A stretch of DNA of 64,000 nt from Asterias amurensis (Eukaryota; Echinodermata; Asteroidea; Forcipulatida; Asteriidae): NCBI RefSeq assembly GCF_032118995.1, contig NC_092663.1, positions 3,658,001 to 3,722,000 of the forward strand, given 5' to 3'. Of the stretch, positions 42,001-57,000 are shown piece by piece; within the stretch, counting starts at the first letter, position 1; the number at the start of each line of letters is the position of its first letter. Position numbers and translations under genes: made by a program. The notes under the pieces were generated by a model. It worked only from the letters and a program-made list of their open reading frames with translations, ran no database searches and was not told the DNA's origin.

Positions 42001-45000
42001 AACAGTAAATGAAAACATCTTATCTCAATTTAAATCAAGATATTGATGCAGATTTCATTTCCAGACTAGTGTTGTATTTAGATAACAACATAATCAATAA
42101 AACTAAAAGACAATTTGGGCGAGCGATGGACAAAAAGTGATTAACTACCGTAGTAAACTGACAGGTGCGTTGCAACAAAGAGAAAAACCTTGACTAAGAT
42201 TTCCTTGCCCTAGCCAGCATATTTTGCTTTACCTTTAGTCGTTGTGGTCACTGGAGTAGTAGTTGAAATCTCTGTTTGGAATGAAATAAAATAAAAAGTC
42301 ATTATTAATTTTTCTTAAAAAAAAAAAGAAGACTCTTGTAATAGTTTTTGCATTTGGCAGTAATGGATGTAACTTTCACTCACCCTTCTCGCAGCCGAGG
42401 ACCTCAATTCGCAAACTACCAGTTCCGCCATTCTGCTTTTTGATAACTTGTAATTTAACTGCAACTACTCCAGGCAAGGGAGAGTCAAGAGTGATGGACT
42501 TTAAGTTGTCTTGGTACAATGTTGCTCCGAGTTTCTCACCTTCCAGCACATCAACAAACTGTCCATTATCTTCAGATTTGGCTGAGAGAATGAATTCCAG
42601 GGTAATGACATCCTCACCATTCCCTTGTAGTTTAAAACCACGCACTTCAACTTTAGATTGGTACTGAACAATCACCCATGGATTGTCATATTCCTCACCA
42701 GCATCTGACGACAACTGGAAGGTCCACGGATTTTCAGAGTTGATAAGTGTTGATTGATTTGCTAGTGTTTGCTGTGGTGCGAATGAACGCTGTTCAAGAT
42801 TATCCAGCTCACTCAAGGGATCCATGCAGTAACCTGTAATTTGATAACGTCAAAGGTTTTTTTTAAAAAGATGATCAGCAATTTAATCATTACATGTGAC
42901 AATGATAAAAAATGTGAAAGAGAATTCGGCCATTACCTGCAGTAGTCGAGGTTGATGTTTGGGTTGTAGTTGTTACCACTGCAAATAACAAAATATAGAT
43001 TGATATCAAGTTGTGCAAAAAGATAATTTTTTGCAATCTGCTTATATTTTCTTTGCTTTTGAAGATGAGAGTTCACATGTCATCCTGTCACTGATTTTGA
43101 AGAGGGAGTTGCTCATGCAAAGAACATTAAACACAAAGATAAATGTCAGAGTTCATACTCAAGTAAATTTATTAAAACAAAAAGATAGACACCACATGCA
43201 TTTTATATGGCAGGGGTTGGAAGACAATGATATTTAGTGTACCTTTAGTAGTTGTGACAACCGGTGTAGTAGTTGAGATTTCTGTTTATAATCAAGAAGA
43301 ATTCACCATTAATAAAAAAACAATTTATAGTGTTGTCAATGTAATTTATTGTGTGTACATATTTTCGAAAAGCGACAAGGAAAATATATGTCTAATATAT
43401 GTATACATATTTTTTTTAATTCACTTTTAAATTGTTTATTTTTTAATAGTATTGAATTTGAATGTTTGAAGCACACTAGGACAACACTACATTTACTTCT
43501 TATTTTTTTGATGAAATAGATAAAAATGAGATTGAATTGAATTGGCTCACCCTCTTCGCAGCCAAGAACATCAAAGCGCAAACTACCAAATCCGGCATCT
43601 TCTTGATCTACAGACTCAAGTTGCAAGCTAAGAGCCAGCAAACCAGATAAAGGAGAAGGTAGTGCGACGGTTTCGACTCTCTGGTTTGTCAGATCTGCAA
43701 TTAGTTTTTCATCTTCCAGCTCTACAAACAGTCCATCAACTTCGTACTTAGCCGACACAACAAATTGCAATTCCTTGACAACATCACCACTTCCTTGCAG
43801 CTTAAATCCGTGCACTTCCACCTTGGACTTGAACTCAACAGTCACCGTAGGTTTGTTCTCTGCATCAACATATGGCAGTAGTTCGAATATCCAGGGATTG
43901 TCAGCATTAATACCGGTTGATTGATTTTGCTGTGGTGATATAAAACGTCTTTCTTCTAGATCCAGCAGGCCATTTAATGGTTCCATACATTCTCCTGAAC
44001 AAATCACATTAAACATAATGTTGAAAAGATAGTTATAAATTGAAACAAAAGCAGCGGTGCGAATAAGTAAAAAAAGATCGGAATCGACAACAAAAGAAAT
44101 AAACCTTTAGCTGAGAATTCATAGATGATTTGTAGTATTTACCTGCTGTAGTAGAGGTTGACGTTTGGGTCGTAGTAGTAATAACTGCAAAACAAATTAA
44201 ACATGGATTCTTATATCAATAGTTTAGTTGTATATTTAAATGCTGGCTGCATGTTTTGTTTTTATTGTGCGAGTATTCTTTAAATTTGTGAGTATGAGTT
44301 TCATTCCCCTCACTTGCATAATAGGTTTTTTTCACAAAGATGGACAGAAAAGCTTTTGCTGTTATCTGTTTGGAAGTGGAGAATAAATGCATAAGTGTTG
44401 TTGCTGTTGGTGATGATGTTGTTGTTGTATTTTTTATTTTTTACATTCATGCAATACAAATATTGAGATATTCAGCAATAATTAAAGGGTTAATACCTTT
44501 AGTCGTTGTGACAACCGGTGTAGTAGTGGGTATTTCTGTTTAGGATGACAGAAAAATCATCGTCAATCACAATCATCAGTTAATCTTAACTTACAATTTA
44601 CAAGTTTAGGAATTACACTAAGGATTTCGACCTACCTTCTTTGCATCCTAGCACATCGAGTCGCAAACTGCCTTTTCCAGCTTTTAAGTCATCAATTGAT
44701 TGAACTTGTAATCGAACTGCAACTACTCGTTCTAATGGAGTGTCCAGATTGACGGACTCTAGTCCATCTCCGGACAAGGTTGCTGTGATTTTCTGATCTT
44801 GTGGCACCTCAACAAAGTCTCCATTATCTTCAAATTTGGCCAGGACGATGAATTTTAATTCCTTGACTAGCTCACCACTGCCTTGTAGCTTAAATCCGCG
44901 CACTTCAACTTTAGAAGTGAAATAAACAGTCAACTGAGGGGTGGTAACTGCTGACAGCTCAAAGGTCCACGGATATTCAGCGTTGATATTAGTTGATTGA

Positions 45001-48000
45001 TTTGAAATCTGCTGCGGTGTGAATGAACGCTCCGCTTCAAGATCTTGCTCGCCACTCATGGGTTCCATACAGTAACCTGGAGTGGGTTTATATGTAAAAT
45101 AAAATTATTTTAAATTACAAGTCCGAACCCGCAGCGCTTGATAAAAAGCAAGGATACAATTTATATCTGCAGTACACATGCAGAAGAAAATTCATGATAA
45201 CAACGGACATTACCTGCTGTGGTGGAGGTTGGCATTTCAGTTGTAGTAGTAACCACTGGGGAAAAATCAAAGTACAATGTTTGAAATCAACTTCAAAGCA
45301 ACATGAACAGATATGATCAAAGCACATGCCATATAGGCTTACGGCAAACAGATAAGTTTGTATTAGTCTTGTATACAATTTTTACTCTTAATTTGATTTT
45401 ACCGGTTGTGGGTGTTGTCGGTCTACTTGATAGTCGAGTTGTTGTGATGACAGGATTGAAGCCTGAAACAAGTGGCGCTGCAAACCAAAAACAAAAAACA
45501 AGAAAGTTGAAGAAATTGCACTTCATTGGTTTTGCCATCACTTGTTATTGAACCCTTAGAACAAAAACTCCTGCAAGTGTTTTTGCTCTGATAATAGATA
45601 GGTGACAATATTTTCAAGTTGATGAAATAAAATAATTTCAGTCAGACAGCATTAAGTTGTTTAATGATTGATTTACCTTCTGTTGTCGTTGTCGCAAGAG
45701 TAGTAGTTGACAGTCCTGTTTTTAAGAAATGACAAAGATAAAGACCATTTATTTAAACGAATCTCCTCTTTGACCTATACTCTCACACTGGAACTCCTCA
45801 TATCCAAGTTTCTCACACTCTCACTGAATGTTACGTACCTTCTTCACAACCAAGGATAGCAGCACGTAAACTGAACTGAAGTTTGCTGTCAGTGGATTGA
45901 CTTTCATCCATTCGAGAGAGGGAAACTACTTCTAAGCGCAATCCTATTAACCCTTTCAGCGGCTTTATCAATGTTACATCTGAAGCTTGCTCATTCAGCC
46001 TCATATTCTGCACCTGCAACACCAATAACAAGAATGAGTATAGAATGGCCATTCATACCTGATCATTTGAGTGCCGCTCAACTTTGACATATGGCAATAA
46101 TTTGTTAATACTGTCAATTGAATGTGTACTTATTGTGGGTAGGTTAATTTGAATAGGGAGAGTCTATGCTGAGAAAAGCTTCACTCACCAATGCTTTACC
46201 AGAGGCTCCCTGTACTATAACAAACGTTTCACCCAGTCTGCGTTTAGCTAACAAGATGAATTCAATGTTGTCATTGTTTGTACTGCCCTGAAGCCTTACT
46301 CCAGTAACTGTGACTTCTGTCTTGAAATCTATGGTTACACTGGGGTTTTTGACAGTTTCTCGATCTTTCAAAGATGGCTGGTTATCAAGGGAGAACGTCC
46401 AAGGTTGCTGTGCGTTGACACTAGTTGACTGATCGTTGGCAATAGCCGGTTGTACTGATCGCTTGGCTTCCAGTCCCTGCGTTCCGTCAAGCTGCTCCAT
46501 ACAGTAACCTATTACGAAACCGCAACCAGAAGATTAATTTCAAAATAATTCTTCGAGAATGAAAGGTTTAGCCAGTAATTTTTTGAAACCTTGACGAAAA
46601 AAATGAAATAAAGTACACACCTGCAGTTGTAGAAGTTGGAGACTGAGACGTGGTGGTTACAACTGCAATTGTAATAAACAATAAAAGTTTCTGTTATAAT
46701 CAACTGAATTGCAAAAGATAATGAGAAACAATTTTGCCACGCACGCTGGATAGTGTATATCAACTGCAAATGACAGAGAACATGTAACTCGTAGAGACAG
46801 CGAGCGAGCGCAAGGCTTTCAGAACTCATGGGAGAGTCAACAGTAAATGAAAACATCTTATCTCAATTTAAATCAAGATATTGATGCAGATTTCATTTCC
46901 AGACTAGTGTTGTATTTAGAGAACAACATAATCAATAAAACTAAAAGACAATTTGGGCGAGCGATGGACAAAAAGTGATTAACTACCGTAGTAAACTGAC
47001 AGTTATTGCAATAAGGAGAAAAACCTTGACTAAGATTTCCTTGCCCTAGCCAGCATATTTTGCTTTACCTTTAGTCGTTGTGGTTACTGGAGTAGTAGAT
47101 GAAATCTCTGTTTGGAATAAAAAATTAAAAAAAGTCATTATTAATTTTTCTTTAAAAAAAAAAGAAGACTCTTGTAATAGTTTTTGCATTTGGCAGTAAT
47201 GGATGTAACTTTCACTCACCCTTCTCGCAGCCGAGGACCTCAATTCGCAAACTACCAGTTCCGCCATTCTCCTTTTTGATAACTTGTAATTTAACTGCAA
47301 CTACTCCAGGCAAGGGAGAGTCAAGAGTGATGGACTTTAAGTTGTCTTGGTACAATGTTGCTCTGAGTTTCTCACCTTCCAGCACATCAACAAACTGTCC
47401 ATTATCTTCAGATTTGGCTGAGAGAATGAATTCCAGGGTAATGACATCCTCACCATTCCCTTGTAGTTTAAAACCACGCACTTCAACTTTAGATTGGTAC
47501 TGAACAATCACCCATGGATTGTCATATTCCTCACCAGCATCTGACGACAACTGGAAGGTCCACGGATTTTCAGAGTTGATAAGTGTTGATTGATTTGCTA
47601 GTGTTTGCTGTGGTGCGAATGAACGCTGTTCAAGATTATCCAGCTCACTCAAGGGATCCATGCAGTAACCTGTAATTTGATAACGTCAAAGGTTTTTTTT
47701 AAAAAGATGATCAGCAATTTAATCATTACATGTGACAATGATAAAAAATGTGAAAGAGAATTCGGCCATTACCTGCAGTAGTCGAGGTTGATGTTTGGGT
47801 TGTAGTTGTTACCACTGCAAATAACAAAATATAGATTGATATCAAGTTGTGCAAAAAGATAATTTTTTTGCAATCTGCTTATATTTTCTTTGCTTTTGAA
47901 GATGAGAGTTCACATGTCATCCTGTCACTGATTTTGAAGAGGGAGTTGCTCATGCAAAGAACATTAAACACAAAGATAAATGTCAGAGTTCATACTCAAG

Positions 48001-51000
48001 TAAATTTATTAAAACAAAAAGATAGACACCACATGCATTTTATATGGCAGGGGTTGGAAGACAATGATATTTAGTGTACCTTTAGTAGTTGTGACAACCG
48101 GTGTAGTAGTTGAGATTTCTGTTTATAATCAAGAAGAATTCACCATTAATAAAAAAACAATTTATAGTGTTGTCAATGTAATTTATTGTGTGTACATATT
48201 TTCGAAAAGCGACAAGGAAAATATATGTCTAATATATGTATACATATTTTTTTTAATTCACTTTTAAATTGTTTATTTTTTAATAGTATTGAATTTGAAT
48301 GTTTGAAGCACACTAGGAAAACACTACATTTACTTCTTATTTTTTTGATGAAATAGATAAAAATGAGATTGAATTGAATTGGCTCACCCTCTTCGCAGCC
48401 AAGAACATCAAAGCGCAAACTACCAAATCCGGCATCTTCTTGATCTACAGACTCAAGTTGCAAGCTAAGAGCCAGCAAACCAGATAAAGGAGAAGGTAGT
48501 GCGACGGTTTCGACTCTCTGGTTTGTCAGATCTGCAATTAGTTTTTCATCTTCCAGCTCTACAAACAGTCCATCAACTTCGTACTTAGCCGACACAACAA
48601 ATTGCAATTCCTTGACAACATCACCACTTCCTTGCAGCTTAAATCCGTGCACTTCCACCTTGGACTTGAACTCAACAGTCACCGTAGGTTTGTTCTCTGC
48701 ATCAACATATGGCAGTAGTTCGAATATCCAGGGATTGTTAGCATTAATACCGGTTGATTGATTTTGCTGTGGTGATATAAAACGTCTTTCTTCTAGATCC
48801 AGCAGGCCATTTAATGGTTCCATACATTCTCCTGAACAAATCACATTAAACATAATGTTGAAAAGATAGTTATAAATTGAAACAAAAGCAGCGGTGCGAA
48901 TAAGTAAAAAAAGATCGGAATCGACAACAAAAGAAATAAACCTTTAGCTGAGAATTCATAGATGATTTGTAGTATTTACCTGCTGTAGTAGAGGTTGACG
49001 TTTGGGTCGTAGTAGTAATAACTGCAAAACAAATTAAACATGGATTCTTATATCAATAGTTTAGTTGTATATTTAAATGCTGGCTGCATGTTTTGTTTTT
49101 ATTGTGCGAGTATTCTTTAAATTTGTGAGTATGAGTTTCATTCCCCTCACTTGCATAATAGGTTTTTTTCACAAAGATGGACAGAAAAGCTTTTGCTGTT
49201 ATCTGTTTGGAAGTGGAGAATAAATGCATAAGTGTTGTTGCTGTTGGTGATGATGTTGTTGTTGTATTTTTTATTTTTTACATTCATGCAATACAAATAT
49301 TGAGATATTCAGCAATAATTAAAGGGTTAATACCTTTAGTCGTTGTGACAACCGGTGTACTAGTGGGTATTTCTGTTTAGGATGACAGAAAAATCATCGT
49401 CAATCACAATCATCAGTTAATCTAAACTTACAATTTACAAGTTTAGGAATTACACTAAGGATTTCGACCTACCTTCTTTGCATCCTAGCACATCGAGTCG
49501 CAAACTGCCTTTTCCAGCTTTTAAGTCATCAATTGATTGAACTTGTAATCGAACTGCAACTACTCGTTCTAATGGAGTGTCCAGATTGACGGACTCTAGT
49601 CCATCTCCGGACAAGGTTGCTGTGATTTTCTGATCTTGTGGCACCTCAACAAAGTCTCCATTATCTTCAAATTTGGCCAGGACGATGAATTTTAATTCCT
49701 TGACTAGCTCACCACTGCCTTGTAGCTTAAATCCGCGCACTTCAACTTTAGAAGTGAAATAAACAGTCAACTGAGGGGTGGTAACTGCTGACAGCTCAAA
49801 GGTCCACGGATATTCAGCGTTGATATTAGTTGATTGATTTGAAATCTGCTGCGGTGTGAATGAACGCTCCGCTTCAAGATCTTGCTCGCCACTCATGGGT
49901 TCCATACAGTAACCTGGAGTGGGTTTATATGTAAAATAAAATCATTTTAAATTACAAGTCCGAACCCGCAGCGCTTGATAAAAAGCAAGGATACAATTTA
50001 TATCTGCAGTACACATGCAGAAGAAAATTCATGATAACAACGGACATTACCTGCTGTGGTGGAGGTTGGCATTTCAGTTGTAGTAGTAACCACTGGGGAA
50101 AAATCAAAGTACAATGTTTGAAATCAACTTCAAAGCAACATGAAAAGATATGATCAAAGCACATGCCATATAGGCTTACGGCAAACAGATAAGTTTGTAT
50201 TAGTCTTGTATACAATTTTTACTCTTAATTTGATTTTACCGGTTGTGGGTGTTGTCGGTCTACTTGATAGTCGAGTTGTTGTGATGACAGGATTGAAGCC
50301 TGAAACAAGTGGCGCTGCAAACCAAAAACAAAAAACAAGAAAGTTGAAGAAATTGCACTTCATTGGTTTTGCCATCACTTGTTATTGAACCCTTAGAACA
50401 AAAACTCCTGCAAGTGTTTTTGCTCTGATAATAGATAGGTGACAATATTTTCAAGTTGATGAAATAAAATAATTTCAGTCAGACAGCATTAAGTTGTTTA
50501 ATGATTGATTTACCTTCTGTTGTCGTTGTCGCAAGAGTAGTAGTTGACAGTTCTGTTTTTAAGAAATGAGAAAGATAAAGACCATTTATTTCAACGAATC
50601 TCCTCTTTGACCTATACTCTCACACTGGAACTCCTCATATCCAAGTTTCTCACACTCTCACTGAATGTTACGTACCTTCTTCACAACCAAGGATAGCAGC
50701 ACGTAAACTGAACTGAAGTTTGCTGTCAGTGGATTGACTTTCATCCATTCGAGAGAGGGAAACTACTTCTAAGCGCAATCCTATTAACCCTTTCAGCGGC
50801 TTTATCAATGTTACATCTGAAGCTTGCTCATTCAGCCTCATATTCTGCACCTGCAACACCAATAACAAGAATGAGTATAGAATGGCCATTCATACCTGAT
50901 CATTTGAGTGCCGCTCAACTTTGACATATGGCAATAATTTGTTAATACTGTCAATTGAATGTGTACTTATTGTGGGTAGGTTAATTTGAATAGGGAGAGT

Positions 51001-54000
51001 CTATGCTGAGAAAAGCTTCACTCACCAATGCTTTACCAGAGGCTCCCTGTACTATAACAAACGTTTCACCCAGTCTGCGTTTAGCTAACAAGATGAATTC
51101 AATGTTGTCATTGTTTGTACTGCCCTGAAGCCTTACTCCAGTAACTGTGACTTCTGTCTTGAAATCTATGGTTACACTGGGGTTTTTGACAGTTTCTCGA
51201 TCTTTCAAAGATGGCTGGTTATCAAGGGAGAACGTCCAAGGTTGCTGTGCGTTGACACTAGTTGACTGATCGTTGGCAATAGCCGGTTGTACTGATCGCT
51301 TGGCTTCCAGTCCCTGCGTTCCGTCAAGCTGCTCCATACAGTAACCTATTACGAAACCGCAACCAGAAGATTAATTTCAAAATAATTCTTCGAGAATGAA
51401 AGGTTCAGCCAGTAATTTTTTGAAACCTTGACGAAAAAAATGAAATAAAGTACACACCTGCAGTTGTAGAAGTTGGAGACTGAGACGTGGTGGTTACAAC
51501 TGCAATTGTAATAAACAATAAAAGTTTCTGTTATAATCAACTGAATTGCAAAAGATAATGAGAAACAATTTTGCCACGCACGCTGGATAGTGTATATCAA
51601 CTGCAAATGACAGAGAACATGTAACTCGTAGAGACAGCGAGCGAGCGCAAGGCTTTCAGAACTCATGGGAGAGTCAACAGTAAATGAAAACATCTTATCT
51701 CAATTTAAATCAAGATATTGATGCAGATTTCATTTCCAGACTAGTGTTGTATTTAGAGAACAACATAATCAATAAAACTAAAAGACAATTTGGGCGAGCG
51801 ATGGACAAAAAGTGATTAACTACCGTAGTAAACTGACAGTTATTGCAATAAGGAGAAAAAACCTTGACTAAGATTTCCTTGCCCTAGCCAGCATATTTTG
51901 CTTTACCTTTAGTCGTTGTGGTTACTGGAGTAGTAGATGAAATCTCTGTTTGGAATAAAAAATTAAAAAAAGTCATTATTAATTTTTCTTTAAAAAAAAA
52001 AGAAGACTCTTGTAATAGTTTTTGCATTTGGCAGTAATGGATGTAACTTTCACTCACCCTTCTCGCAGCCGAGGACCTCAATTCGCAAACTACCAGTTCC
52101 GCCATTCTCCTTTTTGATAACTTGTAATTTAACTGCAACTACTCCAGGCAAGGGAGAGTCAAGAGTGATGGACTTTAAGTTGTCTTGGTACAATGTTGCT
52201 CTGAGTTTCTCACCTTCCAGCACATCAACAAACTGTCCATTATCTTCAGATTTGGCTGAGAGAATGAATTCCAGGGTAATGACATCCTCACCATTCCCTT
52301 GTAGTTTAAAACCACGCACTTCAACTTTAGATTGGTACTGAACAATCACCCATGGATTGTCATATTCCTCACCAGCATCTGACGACAACTGGAAGGTCCA
52401 CGGATTTTCAGAGTTGATAAGTGTTGATTGATTTGCTAGTGTTTGCTGTGGTGCGAATGAACGCTGTTCAAGATTATCCAGCTCACTCAAGGGATCCATG
52501 CAGTAACCTGTAATTTGATAACGTCAAAGGTTTTTTTTAAAAAGATGATCAGCAATATAATCATTACATCCTAATGATTGTGACAATGATAACAAATGTG
52601 AAAGAGAATTCGGCCATTACCTGCAGTAGTCGAGGTTGATGTCTGGGTTGTAGTTGTTACCACTGCAAATAACAAAATATAGATTGATATCAAGTTGTGC
52701 AAAAAGATAATTTTTTGCAATTTGCTTATATTTTCTTTTGCTTTTGAAGATGAGAGTTCACATGTCATCCTGTCACTGATTTTGAAGAGGGAATTGCTCA
52801 TGCAAAGAACATTAAACACAAAGATAAGTGTCAGAGTTCATACTCAAGTAAATTTATTAAAACAAAAAGATAAACACCACATGCATTTTATATGGCAGGG
52901 GTTGGAAGACAATGATATTTAGTGTACCTTTAGTAGTTGTGACAACCGGTGTAGTAGTTGAGATTTCTGTTTATAATCAAGAAGAATTCACCATTAATAA
53001 AAAAACAATTTATAGTGTTGTCAATGTAATTTATTGTGTGTACATATTTTCGAAAAGCGACAAGGAAAATATATGTCTAATATATGTATACATATTTTTT
53101 TTAATTCACTTTTAAATTGTTTATTTTTTAATAGTATTGAATTTGAATGTTTGAAGCACACTAGGAAAACACTACATTTACTTCTTATTTTTTTTGATGA
53201 AATAGATAAAAATGAGATTGAATTGAATTGGCTCACCCTCTTCGCAGCCAAGAACATCAAAGCGCAAACTACCAAATCCGGCATCTTCTTGATCTACAGA
53301 CTCAAGTTGCAAGCTAAGAGCCAGCAAACCAGATAAAGGAGAAGGTAGTGCGACGGTTTCGACTCTCTGGTTTGTCAGATCTGCAATTAGTTTTTCATCT
53401 TCCAGCTCTACAAACAGTCCATCAACTTCGTACTTAGCCGACACAACAAATTGCAATTCCTTGACAACATCACCACTTCCTTGCAGCTTAAATCCGTGCA
53501 CTTCCACCTTGGACTTGAACTCAACAGTCACCGTAGGTTTGTTCTCTGCATCAACATATGGCAGTAGTTCGAATATCCAGGGATTGTCAGCATTAATACC
53601 GGTTGATTGATTTTGCTGTGGTGATATAAAACGTCTTTCTTCTAGATCCAGCAGGCCATTTAATGGTTCCATACATTCTCCTGAACAAATCACATTAAAC
53701 ATAATGTTGAAAAGATAGTTATAAATTGAAACAAAAGCAGCGGTGCGAATAAGTAAAAAAAGATCGGAATCGACAACAAAAGAAATAAACCTTTAGCTGA
53801 GAATTCATAGATGATTTGTAGTATTTACCTGCTGTAGTAGAGGTTGACGTTTGGGTCGTAGTAGTAATAACTGCAAAACAAATTAAACATGGATTCTTAT
53901 ATCAATAGTTTAGTTGTATATTTAAATGCTGGCTGCATGTTTTGTTTTTATTGTGCGAGTATTCTTTAAATTTGTGAGTATGAGTTTCATTCCCCTCACT

Positions 54001-57000
54001 TGCATAATAGGTTTTTTTCACAAAGATGGACAGAAAAGCTTTTGCTGTTATCTGTTTAGAAGTGGAGAATAAATGCATAAGTGTTGTTGCTGTTGGTGAT
54101 GATGTTGTTGTTGTATTTTTTATTTTTTACATTCATGCAATACAAATATTGAGATATTCAGCAATAATTAAAGGGTTAATACCTTTAGTCGTTGTGACAA
54201 CCGGTGTAGTAGTGGGTATTTCTGTTTAGGATGACAGAAAAATCATCGTCAATCACAATCATCAGTTAATCTAAACTTACAATTTACAAGTTTAGGAATT
54301 ACACTAAGGATTTCGACCTACCTTCTTTGCATCCTAGCACATCGAGTCGCAAACTGCCTTTTCCAGCTTTTAAGTCATCAATTGATTGAACTTGTAATCG
54401 AACTGCAACTACTCGTTCTAATGGAGTGTCCAGATTGACGGACTCTAGTCCATCTCCGGACAAGGTTGCTGTGATTTTCTGATCTTGTGGCACCTCAACA
54501 AAGTCTCCATTATCTTCAAATTTGGCCAGGACGATGAATTTTAATTCCTTGACTAGCTCACCACTGCCTTGTAGCTTAAATCCGCGCACTTCAACTTTAG
54601 AAGTGAAATAAACAGTCAACTGAGGGGTGGTAACTGCTGACAGCTCAAAGGTCCACGGATATTCAGCGTTGATATTAGTTGATTGATTTGAAATCTGCTG
54701 CGGTGTGAATGAACGCTCCGCTTCAAGATCTTGCTCGCCACTCATGGGTTCCATACAGTAACCTGGAGTGGGTTTATATGTAAAATAAAATCATTTTAAA
54801 TTACAAGTCCGAACCCGCAGCGCTTGATAAAAAGCAAGGATACAATTTATATCTGCAGTACACATGCAGAAGAAAATTCATGATAACAACGGACATTACC
54901 TGCTGTGGTGGAGGTTGGCATTTCAGTTGTAGTAGTAACCACTGGGGAAAAATCAAAGTACAATGTTTGAAATCAACTTCAAAGCAACATGAAAAGATAT
55001 GATCAAAGCACATGCCATATAGGCTTACGGCAAACAGATAAGTTTGTATTAGTCTTGTATACAATTTTTACTCTTAATTTGATTTTACCGGTTGTGGGTG
55101 TTGTCGGTCTACTTGATAGTCGAGTTGTTGTGATGACAGGATTGAAGCCTGAAACAGGTGGCGCTGCAAACCAAAAACAAAAAACAAGAAAGTTGAAGAA
55201 GTTGCACTTCATTGGTTTTGCCATCACTTGTTATTGAACCCTTAGAACAAAAACTCCTGCAAGTGTTTTTGCTCTGATAATAGATAGGTGACAATATTTT
55301 CAAGTTGATGAAATAAAATAATTTCAGTCAGACAGCATTAAGTTGTTTAATGATTGATTTACCTTCTGTTGTCGTTGTCGCAAGAGTAGTAGTTGACAGT
55401 TCTGTTTTTAAGAAATGAGAAAGATAAAGACCATTTATTTCAACGAATCTCCTCTTTGACCTATACTCTCACACTGGAACTCCTCATATCCAAGTTTCTC
55501 ACACTCTCACTGAATGTTACGTACCTTCTTCACAACCAAGGATAGCAGCACGTAAACTGAACTGAAGTTTGCTGTCAGTGGATTGACTTTCATCCATTCG
55601 AGAGAGGGAAACTACTTCTAAGCGCAATCCTATTAACCCTTTCAGCGGCTTTATCAATGTTACATCTGAAGCTTGCTCATTCAGCCTCATATTCTGCACC
55701 TGCAACACCAATAACAAGAATGAGTATAGAATGGCCATTCATACCTGATCATTTGAGTGCCGCTCAACTTTGACATATGGCAATAATTTGTTAATACTGT
55801 CAATTGAATGTGTACTTATTGTGGGTAGGTTAATTTGAATAGGGAGAGTCTATGCTGAGAAAAGCTTCACTCACCAATGCTTTACCAGAGGCTCCCTGTA
55901 CTATAACAAACGTTTCACCCAGTCTGCGTTTAGCTAACAAGATGAATTCAATGTTGTCATTGTTTGTACTGCCCTGAAGCCTTACTCCAGTAACTGTGAC
56001 TTCTGTCTTGAAATCTATGGTTACACTGGGGTTTTTGACAGTTTCTCGATCTTTCAAAGATGGCTGGTTATCAAGGGAGAACGTCCAAGGTTGCTGTGCG
56101 TTGACACTAGTTGACTGATCGTTGGCAATAGCCGGTTGTACTGATCGCTTGGCTTCCAGTCCCTGCGTTCCGTCAAGCTGCTCCATACAGTAACCTATTA
56201 CGAAACCGCAACCAGAAGATTAATTTCAAAATAATTCTTCGAGAATGAAAGGTTCAGCCAGTAATTTTTTGAAACCTTGACGAAAAAAATGAAATAAAGT
56301 ACACACCTGCAGTTGTAGAAGTTGGAGACTGAGACGTGGTGGTTACAACTGCAATTGTAATAAACAATAAAAGTTTCTGTTATAATCAACTGAATTGCAA
56401 AAGATAATGAGAAACAATTTTGCCACGCACGCTGGATAGTGTATATCAACTGCAAATGACAGAGAACATGTAACTCGTAGAGACAGCGAGCGAGCGCAAG
56501 GCTTTCAGAACTCATGGGAGAGTCAACAGTAAATGAAAACATCTTATCTCAATTTAAATCAAGATATTGATGCAGATTTCATTTCCAGACTAGTGTTGTA
56601 TTTAGAGAACAACATAATCAATAAAACTAAAAGACAATTTGGGCGAGCGATGGACAAAAAGTGATTAACTACCGTAGTAAACTGACAGTTATTGCAATAA
56701 GGAGAAAAAACCTTGACTAAGATTTCCTTGCCCTAGCCAGCATATTTTGCTTTACCTTTAGTCGTTGTGGTTACTGGAGTAGTAGATGAAATCTCTGTTT
56801 GGAATAAAAAATTAAAAAAAGTCATTATTAATTTTTCTTTAAAAAAAAAAGAAGACTCTTGTAATAGTTTTTGCATTTGGCAGTAATGGATGTAACTTTC
56901 ACTCACCCTTCTCGCAGCCGAGGACCTCAATTCGCAAACTACCAGTTCCGCCATTCTCCTTTTTGATAACTTGTAATTTAACTGCAACTACTCCAGGCAA

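Noticed and set aside
43336-44016. EPL exon extended by about 75 residues at its C terminus
   Set aside because: The extra part is AT-rich intron beyond a good GTGAGC donor that ends the domain at C-E-E-G, as in its sisters.
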